64,000 nt of DNA, taken from assembly GCA_963920705.1 (NCBI GenBank), contig OY987230.1, positions 10,069,320 through 10,133,319 of the forward strand, in the 5' to 3' direction. Position numbers and translations under genes: made by a program. The notes beneath the pieces are model-generated. The model ran no database searches and was not told the origin of the DNA. It worked only from the letters and a program-made list of their open reading frames with translations. Position 1 is the stretch's first letter, and the number at the start of each line of letters is the position of its first letter. Below are positions 1 to 11,105 of this stretch, one piece after another. Source of the DNA: Odiellus spinosus. Taxonomy: Eukaryota > Arthropoda > Arachnida > Opiliones > Phalangiidae.

Positions 1-2074
1 TAATGCTCCTAATTTTCCCATGGCTCACCGCCAAGAAGACTTTGAGACTGAATCAAAAAATCCAAATCCTTTGGCTGATATTTACTTTGTGGGTTAGTTA
101 GCTACCATTCTTTTATTTAATTACCGTAAAACTTGCATTACGCTAAATAATTTGCTGATTAATGCCTTTAATGCCTTCTTAGTTATTGTGGCTGGATGCA
201 GCGCAGCTGCTATATTTGTCGTTATTGGAGCTGGCTTTTGTTTTTACAGGTAATTTATTTCGGATAAAATATACCAACTTAGTCCTAAATATTTCTCACA
301 CCGATATTGGTTTGTGCTAGAAATTCCTTAGGTATATAATATATAGGCTTCATCATTTCATCCGTGATAATAATATAAGATGAAATTTCCCCTCTATCAT
401 TTCTTGAGTCATAATGGAATTCCATTCCCTCCCTCTCTATCTCCCATTCCTTCTTTTATAAAAAAGAGTGTGAAAACTTTTTTCATCAGAGTCAGCGGGT
501 ATTGTAAGGAAAAATTCCCCAATGATCACCTAGTCCAGTTTGTCAGGCTGTGAAGCAGGGTTCAAGTTTTAAGAAATATCTCAAACTAGTACATAATGGC
601 AAATTCAAACAAAAACCCTGTAGACTCCTCTGATACGGGACTATTCTATACTTTAACAGCCAAATCTAAAACTTTGGCTAATTCGGTTCAGTGTTTTTTA
701 GAAAAGACGTAAGGTTCTTAAAGAGAGAATGAAGTATGTCTACAAGTGATATTTCTATTGAGTATTGATATAGTTTGAAAAATCAAGATTTACCCCTCAA
801 AATCAATTAAAACCAAAAAAATCTCCAAACTATTTAAATTTCAAAGCAAAGACCAATGCTTTTCCGAGTGTAAAAGTGAAAATTATCATTTTCGCTTGAG
901 TTAGTTTATTTAAGATTAAATATCTAGAAATTATCTGGTCTAAGTGCCCTTTTGATAACTCATTAAACTCACGTGACTAACATTATTCCATGATTGGCTA
1001 TTGGAATTTCTGCTTTCTTGGTCCCTTTCAGAACTAAAGTTACTGAACTTTCAAGGCTCGGTGTTTGTAAAAAATACTTTCCTAGTGAATTAACGATAAC
1101 AAGAGAAAATCACTTGTAGTCAGGCTTCATTCTTCTTACCTTAAGTCATATCAAAATTTGCCTATTTTAAAATAAGAAGTCTGAATGAGTTCTTATTTTA
1201 AAATAGGCAATTTTTGGTACAACTTAAAAGGTAGTTCATGATCAAAATGGGAAGAAGCTAAACATGACTGATAAGTGTAATGTGGTGTTTGCGAGTTTTT
1301 TAATAGCTTTAGTCTGTGATAGGTTATACCTTTTTTGATTTTTGCGAATTTATACAAAACTGAGCTACATATATATATACATATAAATGGTTGAAGCTCC
1401 AAAGAAAATCCATATTTAAATCCCAGTTTTAACTAAACCCTTTTTCCCCCCGAAGGATTCAAAAAAATAGTAAAGCCGCAGCTGAGGTTGACTATCCGGC
1501 TTACGGAGTAACGGGTCCCAGCAAAGAGCACACCACTTCACCTAGTGGCGATCGTAGATTAGCCCAAAGCGCCCAAATGTACCACTATCAACATCAAAAA
1601 CAACAAATGATTGCTGTTGAGAAGTAAATAAGTTTATACAGTTAATTCCATCTTGAGTTTAGCCTTGCTTTGCGCATTCTACCTTCTTATTTAATAAATT
1701 TGAGATGGAAGGAGGCGAGGAGCTAATGCGAGGTGGAATTGTTTATAGTTAAATATAAAGTTTTGATGTAAATGTATAATTTTTTGGCTTGTGTACTTAA
1801 AGAGCTACAACGGTTCGTAATGCTTCTGCTTCTGACGTTGATTCTGAGGAAGAAAACGAGGAAGGAGATTACACCGTTTACGAATGTCCTGGATTAGCTT
1901 CTGTAGGTTTCAGATTTCTGTATAATTCTTCTAGTTTTGACAGACTCGATCATTTCTACAAATATCTTTCCATTTTAGACTGGTGAAATGGAAGTAAAAA
2001 ATCCCCTGTTTCACGATGACTCCACACCAGTCTCTCCTCCTTTGACTGCTAAAGAAACTGTTCAAAAGCCATAA
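1..2074 (+). CDS. NPDC1: NPDC1/CAB-1 family membrane protein, 5' end missing
   Basis: This is the C-terminal part of a neural proliferation, differentiation and control protein 1 homologue (CAB-1 in nematodes), a single-pass membrane protein of neurons linked to vesicle traffic. Exons read as <1-92, 183-249, 1456-1623, 1803-1902 and 1979-2074, all with GT/AG borders and matching phases. Exon 2 encodes a hydrophobic helix (IVAGCSAAAIFVVIGAGF), the likely membrane span. Exon 3 has the family motif DYPAYGVTGP, exon 4 has EGDYTVYECPGLA, and exon 5 has TGEMEVKNPLF, close to the end of vertebrate NPDC1. The stop is TAA at 2072-2074. The signal peptide and most of the luminal region lie upstream of the window. 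The family call rests on remembered NPDC1 motifs and is strong; the exact neuronal role here is inferred. Confidence 0.9.
250..1455. repeat. NPDC1 intron with a foldback hairpin
   Basis: This 1.2-kb intron holds a near-perfect hairpin. Arms at 1158-1178 and 1190-1210 are 21-bp exact inverted copies (starting TTGCCTATTTTAAAATAAG) around an 11-bp loop. Weaker pairing continues outward for roughly 50-80 bp on each side, as in a decayed miniature inverted-repeat element. Nothing coding was seen in the intron. Confidence 0.6.
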
Positions 2075-3469
2075 AGAATAACCTAAGGAAAGAAGTTCCT
2101 TCTTCGTTCCTTAATTTCTCTTTTTCTTTGGATCTTCTGCTTTTTATTGATCTTATAGTTTTTCATCTCTGTTTTTCTTTCTACGTTAATTTTAACTACA
2201 CTCAGTTTTTAAAACATTCCAAGCTCATCGAAGTTTAAGAACTTTCAATACAGTATAAGAGGTTTAAAAACATTTTCTCAAGTCATGATAATATGGTTTT
2301 ATAGTCCCTTTAGACTATTGGTACCTGATAGTGATTAATCCTACAAAGCATTTTAAATGAAGTAAATTACCATTTTTGTTAGTCATGTTTTTGAAAACTC
2401 TAGGGAAAGGTTTTGGGGGGACTAAAAATGTAAGATACTAAATCTATAGGAACACCAATGGCTAGCTAGATGATCGCTTGACTTCTTTTGGTCATATTGG
2501 TTGATCAAAAACTAATTTATTCATTTCTTCCATGAATATTGCCCAATAAAATCTGTAATTTATTGTGATTAGTGGCAGTGACGGCGATAGTAGATTTTGG
2601 GAAAAGCCCCTCCAAAAATTTCAGAAAAACGCTTTCAAATATTTCGAAAAAACCCTTTCGGCTGACAAAGGACCACGGTCCGAAAGCTCCCGACAAATAA
2701 AATTTCTAATAACCGCCCGTTGTGAAGATTGTGATAAAAGCCTCTCGTGAAGGTTGGAGAAAAAAGCCCTCTTGTAGATTGGGAAAAAGGCCCTTGAGTA
2801 TAGTTAGAGATGATTTGAACCAGTGAAATCAGCCAAAAAAAATTGGATGCCATCGCGAAGTACTGGCAAAATTAACAGATTTTTTTCCTAAATTTTCACA
2901 ACTTAAAACCGTGTTGCGTTTTATATGTCGCTGTCACTGCATTTGATAGAAAAAACTGTAATACGAGAAAGATTAATATCTTATAGGGAAAATTCACTCT
3001 TTCTTAGCAAAGTTGAATTTTAGGGGTCCCTAATATAACTAGGAATATGCTCAATAACATTGTGTGATTGGCCAAATCCAGTGAAAATGTTACACTAAAT
3101 ATGTATATTAAAACACAAACTCGCTTTTTCCGTTCTAATTTTTGGGCCTATCCATATTTTTCACAATTCCCTGAACCCTTTTTAAGCCTAATTTAATTTT
3201 TAAAACTGATATTTGGATGCGTGTGGAAAAACTGAAGCATGGATCTGCACAAAAGGCACTTGCTTATAATATTGTGGGGTTCTCGTGTAACAGTTTACAT
3301 CGCAATGAGTTCACCTACTTCTCGGATAAGGCTCAAAAGATATGCAGGTATACTTGAGCCCAATCTGATGAGTAGTAGTAAGCATGCATACCCCATAAAC
3401 CATTAAGAATAGAACCAATTTTATTGTACGTATGGGGGGCCCTTTAGATTGCGTGATCGAGTTCAGTCA

Positions 3470-4002
3470 TTGTGGTACGCTGACTTGTTTCTGGCCTTGT
3501 CAAATTGATCTCGTGTCTAGCTCGTAAATTTAATTTTTAGAAATTGAAAAAAAAAAAAAAAAAAAATACCAAGCTGTTTTTATGTACGCCTGATGTCAGT
3601 TTTTCATTTCAATGCGCACCCATAGCATAATGAAATTGACTTTCCCGATGAGGAAAATCTTACTGGAACCAAATAAAAGAACCTGAATTAAACCGAAGTG
3701 TACCAGAATTTGAAATGACTTTGGTCCTTTTTTTGTTGAATTCCGGTTATTTTAATCTTTTTGGTCTAATCCTGTTGAAATTTTCGAATTTAGACCATTT
3801 TTGACCAAAATAGATTTTTCCTCAATGGGTAAACCAATTTCTTTCGCTATGCTATGGGAGCATATGGAAATGAAAAGAAAAACCAAAGTAAAAACAGCCT
3901 AGCGCATTTTTAAAATTTTTTAAAATTATTTTTCAAGATTGGCGTGAGATTAATTTTACAAGGTCCTAATAAAGTCAGGTTGTGTGTCTACTTTAAGGTG
4001 AA
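3470..4002. mobile_element. Foldback element, TTAA-flanked MITE family, copy A
   Basis: Two long arms, about 3490-3660 and 3815-3995, are diverged inverted copies of each other. The left arm has the motif CCTTGTCAAATTGATCTCG at about 3495-3513. The right arm, read in reverse, has the matching CCTTGTAAAATTAATCTCA. The right end reads CTACT then TTAA, like copy B at 38217-38731. A poly(A) tract lies at 3547-3566. There is no transposase frame. TTAA flanks suggest piggyBac-type mobilisation; this is inference. Confidence 0.6.
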
Positions 4003-5170
4003 ATTTACTATAGAGAACTGCCCCTTTTCAACAGTTTTTTTTATATTTTTGAATCAATTTTTATGGCATAAATGAATAAATTAGACAAATTAAAAATATT
4101 AAACTGCGTAAGTTATAAATATATATTCATTATTGGGATTCATTTCTATAGGTTAACTCTATTATCGTACAATGAAGGAAATATATCTTGACAACTGATA
4201 CGTAACAATATAATAATTCAAGTCATTTTTCGGTACCAATAACTAGACATTGAGACATTGTAATGGTTTTATCCTTACTAAATAAGACTTAAACTGTGTG
4301 TTTCTCAGATTTTGGGGGAAATTAAATTGATAAATTTATCAAATTAGAGTTTTTAATTACGTTTTTACGCGTGAAAAGGTTTATATTCATTGTTGAATAC
4401 TTGAGGCATGTATTGTCGCGGAGACCATGAATGAGATTTTAAAAAGGTGAATTAAATTTACAAAGATATTTAATTTGTGTTAGCCAGCCACGCCTAATCT
4501 ATCTTATCGTGTGGCATAACTAATTAACATATTTCTCTTTGGTTATAATTTTTAATATATTATAATTGTTGACGGGACAATCAATATTTATTTCCCCAAC
4601 AGGAATACAGACCAAAAATAATATAATAGATAATTATTCCATTTAATTAACGTTGAATTGTTTAATTTTATATTTTTATATAATTAGTATTCGAAGTCTA
4701 GTCATTTATCTCTAAAGGCAACTTTGGTTCCGTTTATTAATGCATTACTTTTTAAATTAAATTATTACTAATCTTGGATAAATTCTAGTCATTATTACGA
4801 GCGAGGAAGCTCTGTTAAAATATGATAAAAATAAAAGCACCTAATGTTTCCACTTCCCTTTATAAATTATATTTTTAAATAGAGTTAGATTGGGCGTTAT
4901 TTGGATTTTCAAAGTATGGTGTACCACCAAATAAATCAATATTGAGATATTGGATATACAAAAAAAGTAAAAAAGGCGGAAAGATATAATTTAACGGGTA
5001 AACTCATGAAAACATCTTACTCTCTTTAAAAATTAGATAATGTCAAGGTTAGATTTCATCCACCCCAAAATGGTGGTCATTTGTCGTCCGCTTACTTTAG
5101 GGTTAATGCTTGGGACTTTTGGTTAGGTTAAAGAGACTCGAGATAAGGTGGCTTATGTTTTTTGAAAAAT

Positions 5171-5236
5171 GTCACTGTGACATCATAAAACCCTATTGAC
5201 GTTACTTCATTCATTGTTAAGTGACGTCACAGTGAC
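5171..5236. repeat. Short inverted repeat with CRE-like core
   Basis: GTCACTGTGACATCA at 5171-5185 pairs with TGACGTCACAGTGAC at 5222-5236, with one mismatch in 15. The right arm contains a full TGACGTCA. It could be a tiny MITE or a paired CREB/ATF site; the sequence cannot decide. Confidence 0.5.
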
Positions 5237-6281
5237 CTTTTTTCAGACTGGGTCTGCTACCATAGCTTGAGATTAGTCTTTAAATAGGGCAAGTGAGGAT
5301 ATTTTGTGATTAAAAAATTGTCTCTGGATAAGCTTTCCTTTTTGGCCATCAAAATAATGGAAGCTATTCGCGTTACTGAGCAGATTTCTCAGATTTTTGT
5401 GCGTTATTCTACCTGAAAATGTAGGTTCCCTCACCAGCTCTACTTGTTCTTTCAAGTTTTGGCTTCCAATTTGGGATGGGACTTCTGGCTATGTACACTT
5501 GTATACAAAAGAAACCTTTTCAATGGGGTTTTTACCCATAGAAAAAGGAAAGCTTCTTCTGTATATGACTAATTGTACTTGGATTTTAACAATTACGAAC
5601 GCTACTGAAAGTAATATAAATGTGTTAAACCTTTAAGATTATCCCTTGTTACAATATAAATACTAATATAAAACTATAAATGTACTAAAAATAAATTATA
5701 TATATTGTATATGTAAATTTAAAATTTAAAAATCCTATACTTTTGCTAAATGGACTTTTGTCTTCCCCACATAAAATAAAAAATGACGGTAAAATCTTCT
5801 CTATTTGTAAATTAAGTACTATAGATATATATTAAATCCCCTACAGAACTAGCGTGATTGTGTAAAATTAACTTAAGTATACGCTTGGTGTAAAAAACAT
5901 TTCAACCTGTCGCATTGTACAGCATTTTAAGGAAAAGCTTGGGTATAACTGTATAAACACTAACATAACACTATATAATTGTACAGCTAATTAATTCCCA
6001 CATGTTACTCTGTATAAATTTTAGTCAAGAATGTTATTTATTCTCCCTGAAAAAGTATTTCATGGTGATAATTCTAATAAAAAATAACGTTGGGTCGTAA
6101 TAGACTACTTTATTTAAATTTGGCGCGTTTACGTGTGTTTTAAAAGTTAAAGTCCATTGTTAAGTTGGCCGTGACCTACTATATACTCTATTTCTTATTC
6201 TATCTATGATTACGTATTAAATCGCTTCAACTTTTCCCATGATGGCGCCAACTCCTTTAGAACGGAACTCTACGATCTATA

Positions 6282-6387
6282 GTCTATTCTACCTTGAATT
6301 GGCAGTACGGAAAATCCTGTGGTTCCTACCCATTATCTCACGGGTAGCCTAGGTTTGTCAGTATTGCCAATTTGAGGTGGAATTGAC
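6282..6387. repeat. 106-bp hairpin (small MITE)
   Basis: The left half starts GTCTATTCTACCTTGAATTGG, and the reverse complement of the right half starts GTCAATTCCACCTCAAATTGG. The pairing continues inward to CTACCCAT/CGGGTAG near the centre. The structure is a simple foldback about 460 bp upstream of the IER start. Confidence 0.6.
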
Positions 6388-6600
6388 TAGTAAATTCTTC
6401 CCTCTTCGACTCTGTCACTAGCCCCGCCCCTACCCGAGTCTAGACCAGTTCAAACGAGTAATTTTTGACTTGTAGCTTGACTGAGCTTATCAAAATAGGT
6501 TGGCTAGGGACCACTGTCTTTATGCATATAATATTGGGGCTATTTCACACTGTCAATCAGGAGAGAGGGCAGCTATAGAATTCCCCAGAACTATAAGCTT

Positions 6601-6849
6601 TTGTGATTGGATGAGCTTATCCTGTGACGTAGCGTGGAAATGTCAAGTGACCTTTGACGTCATAATTTTTTGAGTACTTTTCCTGCAACGGCTCATCGAA
6701 CGTGTAACTGCGCGTTTTTTATCGCGCTAATTTGGCCAAAGAATCGCGATGGAGACTTTGATAGACTTGAAATTATTAGGTCTACTCGTGAACTAGTTCC
6801 GCGTTTTAATTATTTATTGTTATGCTACCGTAATTTTTATTAGCGTAAA
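6601..6849 (+). promoter_or_regulatory. IER promoter region with CRE sites
   Basis: Directly upstream of the intronless IER frame are a perfect CREB/ATF palindrome TGACGTCA at 6655-6662, a half site TGACGT at 6625-6630, and an inverted CCAAT (ATTGG) at 6606-6610. Immediate-early genes are commonly driven by CRE and serum-response elements. I saw no convincing CArG box. The transcription start is not visible. Confidence 0.5.
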
Positions 6850-8094
6850 ATGTCTAAACAAGAGTTCACAGAATTGGACGCGCATAGAGTAATTACTATG
6901 TCGCTAAATAAGATAGCGAATTTTCGCATGCAAAGAGGAGGCCCTAAACTTTTCAAGGATTTGTTGGTGGCTAATTTAATTCAAAAAGCCAAGATTTTAG
7001 TTGTGGATGAATTTTATTCGTCTTCCCGAAGCCTAACATTGGATAATAATGATTCTGAACTGCCAGAAACGAACTTGGAAACGGAAAATGACGTTTTTGA
7101 AGAGGAAAATGAAAATTGCATTGGCCAAGGCCCTTCCGAACCGAGGCTAGAAATTAGCTTTGCTCTTCTTCCAGAAGAAACCAAATTAGGGGACAACAAA
7201 GATGACGTCATAGTCGAGGAAGTTTGCAAGGATATTGAACAATCATCCAAAGATTATCAACACTTCCAGAAAGAACATCAGCTTGCAGCTTCGGAACTCA
7301 ATAATCCAGACTGGGACGAGAACAATAAGGAAAATGAGCCATTATTGGAAGAAATACCTACAGCTCAATTAGACAACTCTAACGAAACAACCAATAAATT
7401 CTCAACTATAGACTCCATAGAAATCTTCGGTAGATCTAATAGCCCTGATCTCGTGTTAAGTTCCGTGAAAGAAAGCCACTTAAGCTCTGGAAATAATCTC
7501 GAAGAAAATTTTACTTTACTTGGCAGTCTGAAAAGAAAAAGTATGACGGAGGAAGACTGCCAAAATAAGTATAAAAAATCTAAAAGGAATGATCAACTCT
7601 GTGACTCCTTTGGTAGAAAATGGCGCGCATCCTCACTGATAAGGACGAGTCCTCATAGGACAAAACTAAACACTCTTAAGAGGCATCGATCACGCGAATG
7701 GTCAATAACTTCTTTCGATACCGATAGTGACGAAGATGACTCTTTCACTGACCTGAAGCCTTTCTCGAAATTAAAACTAAAGGAAGGTCTTCATTACCAA
7801 CCTAGTGCCTTAATCGACAATTCTTTTACAAATCAAAAGAGCTTGCGCACTGACGAAGATCAAATAGCTATTTTGTCAACTGTTTTTAGTAGCAGTTTTG
7901 ATGGTTTGGGTTTACAACAACGCTTGGAAGTTTGTCCCGCAGTAACAACTTTCACTTTCACAACAACCGAGAAATTTTTAACGTTGGAATCCAAAAAGAA
8001 TAATTCTGTACCGGAAGTTTGTTCAAAGCAAGCAAAGATTACGTTTCGAAGAGCTTCGCAATCGAGTGATCATGTGGCAGCCGTTACTGCGTAG
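6850..8094 (+). CDS. IER2/IER5-family immediate-early response protein
   Basis: This is a single uninterrupted frame of 414 residues, as expected for the intronless IER family. The diagnostic N-terminal block lies at about residues 10-55: it contains AHRVITMSLNKI and FRMQRGGPKLFKDLL, matching the family pattern of a helix with SRMQRGG(L)xLH. The rest is acidic, Ser- and Asn-rich and looks disordered, with a basic stretch (KRKSMT...KYKKSKR) near residues 230-250 that could serve nuclear import. Vertebrate IER2, IER5 and IER5L are growth-factor or stress-induced nuclear regulators, and IER5 helps PP2A dephosphorylate HSF1. That link is notable because the tail-to-tail neighbour is PTPA, a PP2A activator. 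Which vertebrate paralogue it is closest to cannot be said; it is probably co-orthologous to all three. Confidence 0.85.
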   Translation: MSKQEFTELDAHRVITMSLNKIANFRMQRGGPKLFKDLLVANLIQKAKILVVDEFYSSSRSLTLDNNDSELPETNLETENDVFEEENENCIGQGPSEPRLEISFALLPEETKLGDNKDDVIVEEVCKDIEQSSKDYQHFQKEHQLAASELNNPDWDENNKENEPLLEEIPTAQLDNSNETTNKFSTIDSIEIFGRSNSPDLVLSSVKESHLSSGNNLEENFTLLGSLKRKSMTEEDCQNKYKKSKRNDQLCDSFGRKWRASSLIRTSPHRTKLNTLKRHRSREWSITSFDTDSDEDDSFTDLKPFSKLKLKEGLHYQPSALIDNSFTNQKSLRTDEDQIAILSTVFSSSFDGLGLQQRLEVCPAVTTFTFTTTEKFLTLESKKNNSVPEVCSKQAKITFRRASQSSDHVAAVTA

Positions 8095-8653
8095 CTACTT
8101 AAGCTTTCTTCCCAGAAGATAGATATAATTTGCTATTGATTTTAAATTGTGAAATACTTAAAAGAAAAAGATTAATTTAAAGAAAAATAACTATTGAAAT
8201 ATGAAACTAGCTCAAAAACAATTTTCCAAATTGATCTGACAAGTATATTGAAGCATTTTTTATGATGGGGAGAATCCAGCCAGATAATAAATACTGCCTT
8301 AAAACTACAAAACAAAATACAAATGTTTCTTACCAAAAAAAGCCCATTGTAAATCTAAACGCACCTTTTTGTACCATTTAGACATTGAATAAGTGTGTAA
8401 AACAGATCTATTTTTTAAAATTTTTTGAAATTTTGTAATTACGAAGAAAGTATTTCATTTGAATAAAGGATAACATTGTACAGAGATTTTAAGATGTTTT
8501 TATTATTGAGACATCGCGTGACCAAAAAAAGGTTAGGGCAACAATCAACAAAGTTATATTTTAAATTATATTGACCCTTTATCACAGGAGTTTCAAAGTA
8601 TTAAACCTTTATTTGTTCTCAAAACTTCTGTTTTTACTTTATTTAGTCGCCAG
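8095..8653. terminator. Convergent 3' ends of IER and PTPA
   Basis: This 559-bp stretch separates two convergent stop codons. On the plus strand AATAAA occurs at 8286-8291 and 8462-8467, candidate poly(A) signals for IER. On the minus strand AATAAA is read from forward TTTATT at 8638-8643 and 8608-8613, candidates for PTPA. The two 3' UTRs may overlap. No other gene is seen. Confidence 0.5.
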
Positions 8654-10357
8654 TCATGTTTTCAAATCTTGGATTTTTATGGGCAATAAAGATCCAAAAA
8701 GAACGTGTTGAATCACCGGGAATTTCCCAAGAACCTGTGTTTAATTCATATTAATAATTACTCCCATAACCTTTAAACAGGGAATCAAAACTAATAATCA
8801 ATTGAAATGTATTACCTCGGCCTTGTACATTTTTAAAAGCCCCGCATTAACTTTAGTCCACGTTGGTACTCCGCTTATATTCCATAGTTGATTGGAATGT
8901 TCCGCAAAAGGTCCAGTTTTGACCTTAATCGCGAAATATTAGATTCAATAAGCTTTTTTATAACATTAATTCATATATAAATTATAGAGACAGAATGTTG
9001 GACATATTGTCTTTTCAATATTCAGACTCATAGCACCAGAGGGAGTCCAACCCCTATCAAAACTTTATTGGTTAGTTAATTTAGATTTTGATGACACTGC
9101 TGATGAGAGAGGAAAAAGTAGAGAGCGGAATTTTGTTTTCAGAAAACATAGCTCCATTTATATATTTTCTCAACCTTCCAAGTAAGCTAAAAGCTTGATT
9201 TTGAGTCAAAATACATTTATTTCCTTGTAATCAAATAGAAGTTGATTTTAGCCAATGTATTAAGCTTATGCCTATGCTATCTCTAGAAGTTGTTATGATA
9301 TAGGCCCCATTCGGTCTATATTTATATATAAATTCTTGTTGATAATAATTACTTGGTTTATAAAAGCAACACTGGCCATGAACATGTAATCGTTAGCGAA
9401 GCTTTCCGCAATCCCTTCATTTGGAAATGATTTGGGTTCTAGCCTGGGATGATCTATAAATTAAATATCACAATTAAATATCGTTACGTTCAATTTGTAG
9501 CGTATTAATTATAAAATATACTTATGAGTTGAGAACTTCCCCAAACAAAAGGAAGAAATTGATAATCATCCAAACTCCAAACTCCGTGACTACCAGCAGG
9601 TTCCATTCTGTAAGTAATTAGGAGTTTCCGCATCAATGCGACGTAACGGTTGAATATTTTTAAAATTGCTGCCAATGAATCCGCTTCTTTGAGAACCCCG
9701 ATTTTGAACAAACAGCATAGAAACATGGCAAATGACATTTCATGGCCTTTGATAATATATTCATGAATGGTTATATAATACAGTAATATTAATTTTATAT
9801 ACCAGTTCCGTAATCCACTCTAGTAGAGTTTCCAAATCCTTCAGTTAAATAAACACTGATTTCGGGGACAGCATTATGGTACTCCTCTGGCAAGGCCTCT
9901 TTTAATATTGCCTCAGATTCCTTTTATCCGTAATGGTTCCGAAACTTTTAGTATTTGGTAAAACCCATTTCATAATTAGACACAACGTACATTCTTCAGT
10001 TTGTCATACCACGTTGTGAATGCTTTATTCCCAAATCTTTGAGGTTGTTGAATTGGCGGAATTTCATTCACCCATTTGTCGAGTGTTTCTAATAGCTTAT
10101 AAATATTATCTATTACTGGCGAATTAGACACGACGTCGCTATTCTTTTTGCTTTTGACAGCCTCATTCATGGCTACGACAAATCCAATGTATTCGTGATA
10201 CGCCTAAGTCATTAAATTTATATTAAGTTAATTTAAATTAAGCAGTTGACATTTAGAATTTTACTTCAGATTTAGTCCATTTTGGCATATCATTTATTGA
10301 TAAGATTTCCCTTTTAGGAATATTATAAATTTGGGTTTGACCCTCGGGATGATCCAT
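8654..10357 (-). CDS. PTPA: PTPA, serine/threonine phosphatase 2A activator (PPIase-like)
   Basis: PTPA binds the PP2A catalytic subunit and loads active-site metal, making the enzyme active towards Ser/Thr substrates. Exons in transcript order are 10357-10265, 10203-9991, 9920-9803, 9746-9522, 9453-9353, 8923-8816 and 8734-8654, giving 312 residues, close to the human core. Visible family blocks are RFGNKAFTTWYDKL (exon 2), GNSTRVDYGTGHE across exons 3-4, YRMEPAGSHGVWSLDDYQFL and PFVWGSSQ (exon 4), KTGPFAEHSNQLWNISGVP (exon 6) and FPVIQHVLFGSLLPI (exon 7). The ATG at 10357 starts MDHPEGQTQIYNIPKREI, aligning with the conserved IPKKEI start of the fold. The gene is head-to-head with the RalGEF (749 bp between starts) and tail-to-tail with IER. 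Confidence 0.95.
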
Positions 10358-11105
10358 TTAAACTCTTGCTTGAATTAGTTACAATAAAAATTAAGTTATT
10401 TAAAAATTCTACTGAAAAAGGGGCGCATCGAATTTTCAATGACTGCTTAAGTTTGTTATTTTCAGAAACCTAATAATGAAAATCAGACAGACATCCAACC
10501 TGTTATCCATTAGTGTTATCCATTTTTTGAAAAGGGACAATGTATACATTTTCGGGGATATGAAGGTGACAAATCATTGTAATATTTTTGCTTTATTAAC
10601 GCCCCCTTTATTAGTGGCAAAATTTACCGGTAGGTGGTTAAAATGTCATCAACCTTCAAAAAAAAAAAAAAAAAAAAAAAGAAGCCAGCCATTGAGTGAA
10701 GATTACCAAGAAGAAGGCGTTACTACATGTACAAAAGTAATTCATTTTTAATTAAATTCTTGATAATATTAATAAAATATCGAGTTTATGGTATGAAAAA
10801 TATAGTTGAGCTCCTTAAGATTAGCCTTGAAAGTGTTGTAACTTAAAAAGGTTCTTCCCAATTAATTTAAAGTTCAATTGTTTGAAGGATGCTATGTTAA
10901 GATTTTCATTTTACTTTTAGACAGCTGGGCCTTGGAATTATTTCCTAGGTCAAAATATTTGGCCTAAATTAAATTTAATTGTCGTAGATTGGATTCTTGG
11001 AAAGTACCTTTACACTAGCCAAGGATACGTTTTATTTTAACCCTGGAGATAGTCGTATTTATTATTATTCTTAGCAATGTCTAGATGTAAGTGATACTGT
11101 TTGGG
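10358..11105. promoter_or_regulatory. Shared 5' region of PTPA and RalGEF
   Basis: These 748 bp separate two divergent start codons, so both promoters probably lie here. The stretch contains an A22 tract near 10659-10680. An open frame at 10476-10751 runs through the poly(A) tract and ends near a possible donor. I do not take it as a coding exon, because the RalGEF ATG at 11106 is preceded by an in-frame TAA at 11088-11090. Confidence 0.4.

Larger units (their letters stand above)
2075..6849. other. Intergenic region between NPDC1 and IER
   Basis: No gene was recognised in these 4.8 kb. Short open frames at 2565-2853 and 5273-5636 resemble no family I know and lack splice support. The region contains the 3' flank of NPDC1, a large foldback element at about 3470-4000, a small inverted repeat at 5171-5236, a 106-bp hairpin at 6282-6387, and the IER promoter at its right end. 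Confidence 0.5.

Noticed and set aside
7014..7250. Minus-strand 78-residue frame
   Set aside because: It is the shadow of the IER coding sequence.
10476..10751. Upstream coding exon of the RalGEF
   Set aside because: The frame runs through an A22 tract and the RalGEF ATG at 11106 has an in-frame stop 16 bp upstream, with no acceptor between.
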